Source: Pseudomonadota bacterium
GTDB lineage: Bacteria; Desulfobacterota; Desulfobacteria; Desulfobacterales; Desulfobacteraceae
Reading direction: 5' to 3'
Assembly: GCA_018816605.1 (NCBI GenBank)
Contig: JAHIVS010000360.1
Location: forward strand, 1-9,595
Length of the DNA: 9,595 nt
Shown here: piece by piece, positions 6,946 to 9,595 of the stretch
Position numbering within the stretch: position 1 is the first letter of the stretch
How the letters are laid out: each line of letters starts with the position of its first letter
The notes under the pieces: generated by a model
What the model saw: the letters and a program-made list of their open reading frames with translations, nothing else
What the model was told of the DNA's origin: nothing
Database searches by the model: none
Position numbers and translations under genes: made by a program

Positions 6946-8370
6946 CTAAACCGGTAAGGCGATTTCAACACAGGTCCCCAAGGGTTGCACATTGGAGATA
7001 CGGATCTGGCCTTTGTGGGCTTCAATAATATTTTTGACGATTCCAAGGCCGAGACCGGTTCCTGTATCTTTGGTCGTGAAAAAAGGTGTCCATATTTTCT
7101 TTATCACATCCTCACTGATACCGGCACCATTATCTGTGAAACTGATATGCACTTGATCTGATTCCGACCAGATGCGTATGGTGATCACACCGTTTTTTTT
7201 CAATGCCTGGAAGGAATTTAATAGAATGTTCAAAAAGGTTTGATAGAGCATGGCGGTATCGGCAAGGATTTCAGGCAGATCCTCCTGATAATTTTTAATA
7301 ATCTGGATCTGGGCTTCTTCAATCTGGGATGCCAGAAAGGTGAGGTTTTTTTCAACCACATCCTCCAGGCTGCAGGGTCTCAAATCCGGGACCTTGGGTT
7401 TTGCAAAATCGAGAAAGTCCTTGATAATGTGGTCAAGGCGGGTGGATTCCTCCACAATGATATCGGGAATTCTGCTGGTTGGGTCCAGTTTGTCCATTTT
7501 TTTTTTCATCAATTGAGCGCTGCTTTTGATGATGCCCAATGGGTTTCGAATCTCATGGGAAACCCCGGCAGTCATTTCTCCAATTGCGGAAAGGTGCTCT
7601 GTCTGACGCAGTTTTTCCTCCAGCCTGAGCCTTTCTTCTGCCCGATGCTCAATAATCTTTTCTCCGCGTTTTACGACAAACCTGAGAATGAGAAACAGGA
7701 TGCCCATGATGATGGCGCAGGAGACCACAATTAGGCCCTGGAGTTTAAAAACCTTTTGGTAATCACCGGAGATATCCCTGATCACCTCAATAACGCCAAG
7801 GACCATCTGTTCTTCTGAACGGGCAAGCTGTACCTCCTGAATTAAAGGGGCAAAGGTGATGATTTTTGTCTCCCGGGGAAACCAGAACATCAGTTCAAGA
7901 AAACTGCCCTTCTGGATCAATTTGGAGGTGGCCTCGTTTTTCATGGCCTTTTCATAGTGGACCCCCCCGGCGTTTTCAGTCCCCACTCGGCTTTCATCAA
8001 AACTGTACCCGATAATATTATCGGTGCCGTAGATATTGACCATTTCAACATGGAAGCTGTGCAGGGTCGATTTAATGACCGCATCCAGCAGTTGGTGCTG
8101 GCTTTTCTCCCTTAATTTGATCTCTCCATGCTGGTATACAACAGGTGCAATGAACCGCAAAAAGATCTGGTGGTTGAGGTTTTCAACCAAAAGGGAATTG
8201 TATTCTTTGTTTTTTTCAAGGAGAATATTCCTGACCCAGTGGGCATTCAGGGCGGCGATGGCAATGGTGGCCACCAGCATGACGATCAGGCTTGCGAAAG
8301 TGAAGGCTTTGACCAATATAAAAGGACGTACACTCTGGACGTCCGCTTCCGGTTGTGGGATTGTGTTCAC
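6946..8370 (-). CDS. Membrane sensor histidine kinase, NtrB/ZraS-like (474 aa)
   Basis: This is an inner-membrane kinase that is likely to phosphorylate the regulator encoded next to it. A first transmembrane helix (about 20-42) and a second (about 211-233) enclose a periplasmic sensor region of roughly 165 residues. That region ends in V-L-G-V-I-E-V-I-R-D-I-S, which resembles a Cache/PAS-like sensor fold; the ligand is not predictable. Its kinase core includes the H-box G-V-S-H-E-I-R-N-P-L with H272, the N-box N-I-L-L-N-S at 381-386, D-N-G-A-G-I at 413-418, and T-G-T-G-L-G-L at 436-442. No cytoplasmic PAS domain is seen between the second helix and the H-box. The start is a GTG at plus-strand 8368-8370 with AAGGAG four bases upstream. 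The next methionine lies inside the first membrane helix, so this start is favoured. Confidence 0.94.
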   Translation of the reverse strand: MNTIPQPEADVQSVRPFILVKAFTFASLIVMLVATIAIAALNAHWVRNILLEKNKEYNSLLVENLNHQIFLRFIAPVVYQHGEIKLREKSQHQLLDAVIKSTLHSFHVEMVNIYGTDNIIGYSFDESRVGTENAGGVHYEKAMKNEATSKLIQKGSFLELMFWFPRETKIITFAPLIQEVQLARSEEQMVLGVIEVIRDISGDYQKVFKLQGLIVVSCAIIMGILFLILRFVVKRGEKIIEHRAEERLRLEEKLRQTEHLSAIGEMTAGVSHEIRNPLGIIKSSAQLMKKKMDKLDPTSRIPDIIVEESTRLDHIIKDFLDFAKPKVPDLRPCSLEDVVEKNLTFLASQIEEAQIQIIKNYQEDLPEILADTAMLYQTFLNILLNSFQALKKNGVITIRIWSESDQVHISFTDNGAGISEDVIKKIWTPFFTTKDTGTGLGLGIVKNIIEAHKGQIRISNVQPLGTCVEIALPV

Positions 8371-8446
8371 TTTGCTCCTTGATTTATGTACTTTTTTTCA
8401 TAATTATAATGTTTTATGTTTGACAAATCTTTGACATTTTTGGTAT

Positions 8447-8463
8447 TCATCTGTCACAGATGA
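8447..8463. repeat. Perfect 7-3-7 inverted repeat, operator-like
   Basis: TCATCTG and CAGATGA flank TCA, giving a 17-base dyad typical in size of a dimeric regulator site. It overlaps the expected transcription start if the minus-strand TATAAT at 8466-8471 is used for the kinase gene. There is no T-run, so it is not a terminator. Confidence 0.5.
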
Positions 8464-8473
8464 CGATTATACT

Positions 8474-8487
8474 TGACTTTAGAGTCA
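8474..8487. repeat. 5-4-5 inverted repeat
   Basis: TGACT and AGTCA flank TTAG. The dyad lies just upstream of the candidate minus-strand -10 box and may belong to the same regulatory array as the neighbouring 17-base dyad. It is short enough to be chance on its own. Confidence 0.35.
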
Positions 8488-8594
8488 TACCGTATCAAAT
8501 TATAGTAATATTGCTACTAGATATCAATACAAAAAATCAATTGTATTGCATGCTGTCCAGAGGTATCTGGCTTGCCATATAAGGATAAGCGTAT

Positions 8595-9595
8595 ATGTTA
8601 TTTAGGAAAATGGATCATCTTGTGGGGTTGGACATCGGCTCTTCTTTCATAAAAGTAGCTGAGATCGGGACCTCCAAAAAAGGGAATATCCTTAAAAATT
8701 TCGGTGTGGCCCAGGTTTCACCAGGGACCATTGTCGAAGGGCGGGTGGCTGATATGGACGGTCTTGCCAATACCATCCGCACTCTTTTTAAAACCCATAA
8801 AATCAAAGAAAAGAATGTGGCCATTTCAACGGGCGGGCATTCTGTGGTCATAAAAACAATCAACACGGCAAAGGTGCTTGAAAAGGAACTCCAGGCAACC
8901 ATCTATTCCGAAGCCGAACAATATATCCCCTACGACATTGATGATGTGAATATTGACTACCAGATTCTCGGGGAAAGTGATTTTTCACCGGATCAAATGA
9001 ATGTACTGCTGGTGGCGGTGAAAAAAGATTTGGTGGCCGAGTATATTGATTTGATTGCCCTGGCCGGCCTGACCCCCAAAATTATTGATGTCGATACCTT
9101 TGCCCTGCAAAATATTTACGAAACCCTGCCCGGCGGCGACCCTGAGCAAGTGACCCTCCTGGTGGATGTCGGAGCGTCAAAAACCTCTTTAAATATTCTT
9201 AAAGGGACGATCTCCCTGATGATGCGGGATAATGTTTCCGGCACAAACCAGATTTTGGACGACCTGTCAGAAACCTTGGGAATCAGTATTGAGGCAGCTC
9301 AAACTATGCTTCTGGGCGGAAAAGCGTCCCAGGAAGAGGCCAAGGCCCTGGCAGAGATCAGCCGGAATACAGCAAATGCCTGGTGTTCTGAAATTTGTGA
9401 TGTGGTGCATACCTTTCAGTCCGGCAGCAATGAGCTTAGGGTGGAAAAAATAGTATTAAGCGGGGGAGGGGGATATGTGGACGGCCTTTCCCAGAGCCTT
9501 AGCTCCGAACTGGATATAGAGGTTGCCGCCATTAATCCCTTTGACGGACTGATTCTGGATGACAAGAAATTTCCCGCTTCATTTGTGGCCAAGGC
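8595..9595 (+). CDS. pilM: Type IV pilus assembly protein PilM, 3' end beyond the window
   Basis: PilM is a cytoplasmic actin-like ATP-binding protein that binds the N-terminal tail of PilN and helps build the inner-membrane platform of type IV pili. The frame is open from the ATG at 8595 to the window end (333 codons), so only a short C-terminal piece is missing; the family is about 350 residues. Actin-fold motifs are visible: phosphate-1 G-L-D-I-G-S-S at 11-17 followed by I-K-V-A-E, phosphate-2 V-D-V-G-A-S-K-T at 190-197, and the adenosine motif L-S-G-G-G-G at 288-293. AAGGA (8581-8585) lies 9 bases before the ATG. A second ATG at codon 6 is possible but worse placed for the ribosome site. 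Family knowledge predicts pilN, pilO, pilP and pilQ downstream, outside the window. It is divergent from the kinase/regulator pair. Confidence 0.95.
   Translation, partial: MLFRKMDHLVGLDIGSSFIKVAEIGTSKKGNILKNFGVAQVSPGTIVEGRVADMDGLANTIRTLFKTHKIKEKNVAISTGGHSVVIKTINTAKVLEKELQATIYSEAEQYIPYDIDDVNIDYQILGESDFSPDQMNVLLVAVKKDLVAEYIDLIALAGLTPKIIDVDTFALQNIYETLPGGDPEQVTLLVDVGASKTSLNILKGTISLMMRDNVSGTNQILDDLSETLGISIEAAQTMLLGGKASQEEAKALAEISRNTANAWCSEICDVVHTFQSGSNELRVEKIVLSGGGGYVDGLSQSLSSELDIEVAAINPFDGLILDDKKFPASFVAK

Larger units (their letters stand above)
8421..8487. promoter_or_regulatory. Cluster of TGAC/GTCA motifs in the divergent control region
   Basis: The AT-rich gap 8371-8594 between the kinase gene (minus) and pilM (plus) holds six copies of TGAC or its complement GTCA within 67 bases. 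They start at 8421, 8432, 8453, 8461, 8474 and 8484. The first two sit in a tandem TTTGACA repeat 11 bases apart. Five of the six are spaced near multiples of one DNA turn. On the minus strand a perfect TATAAT (plus 8466-8471) lies within the cluster and could be the kinase -10 box, but no good -35 is present. No clear promoter for pilM is seen. The regulator that binds here, if any, is unknown. Confidence 0.4.

Noticed and set aside
7240..7734. 164-codon plus-strand open frame inside the kinase gene
   Set aside because: It is antisense to the conserved kinase core (H-box and N-box), shows no recognisable domain, and is best explained as a shadow of the real gene.
8561..8577. GG-N10-GC match (GG at 8562-8563, TTGC at 8572-8575) resembling a sigma54 promoter for pilM
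   Set aside because: The start would fall near 8587, downstream of the pilM ribosome binding site at 8581-8585, leaving an 8-base leader without it. The -24 part is also poor.

Overview
The window looks like chromosomal DNA of a Gram-negative anaerobe, most likely a deltaproteobacterium of the Desulfobacterales type. This is an inference from protein style and gene content: a ferrous-iron Feo system with an unusual FeoA-bearing regulator, an NtrC-class two-component pair, and pilM. No 16S or other definitive marker is present. Base composition is near 50 % GC in the genes I hand-counted, except for one small gene near 61 %.

Layout, left to right. (1) Positions 2-355 hold the C-terminal cytoplasmic part of a cation diffusion facilitator metal transporter, cut by the window edge. 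(2) Positions 458-724 hold a small YbiI-type DksA/TraR zinc-finger protein, GC-rich and probably acquired. (3) Positions 853-5191 hold four closely spaced plus-strand genes behind a sigma70-like promoter. They encode a Fur-FeoA-FeoA fusion, FeoB, a secreted double-SH3 protein, and a membrane-anchored TPR-like protein. A strong hairpin terminator ends the unit at about 5250. (4) Positions 5273-5562 lie between convergent units and contain a second terminator facing the opposite strand. (5) Positions 8370-5563 on the minus strand hold a membrane histidine kinase followed by its sigma54-activating NtrC-family response regulator. (6) Positions 8371-8594 are an AT-rich divergent control region with a cluster of TGAC/GTCA motifs, most of them in helical phase, and two inverted repeats. 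(7) From 8595 to the window end runs pilM, the cytoplasmic actin-like protein of type IV pilus assembly.

How the parts work together. The feo unit imports Fe(II): FeoB is the GTPase-coupled membrane permease, and FeoA domains are its usual cytosolic partners. Here no free-standing FeoA is seen. Two FeoA domains are instead fused to a Fur-like domain. That Fur domain keeps its metal-binding residues but has lost the residues Fur normally uses to touch DNA. It may therefore be an iron sensor coupled to the transporter, or a repressor with new DNA specificity. This is the most interesting object in the window. The kinase/regulator pair next to pilM may control pilus or other sigma54-dependent genes, but its stimulus and targets cannot be read from the sequence.
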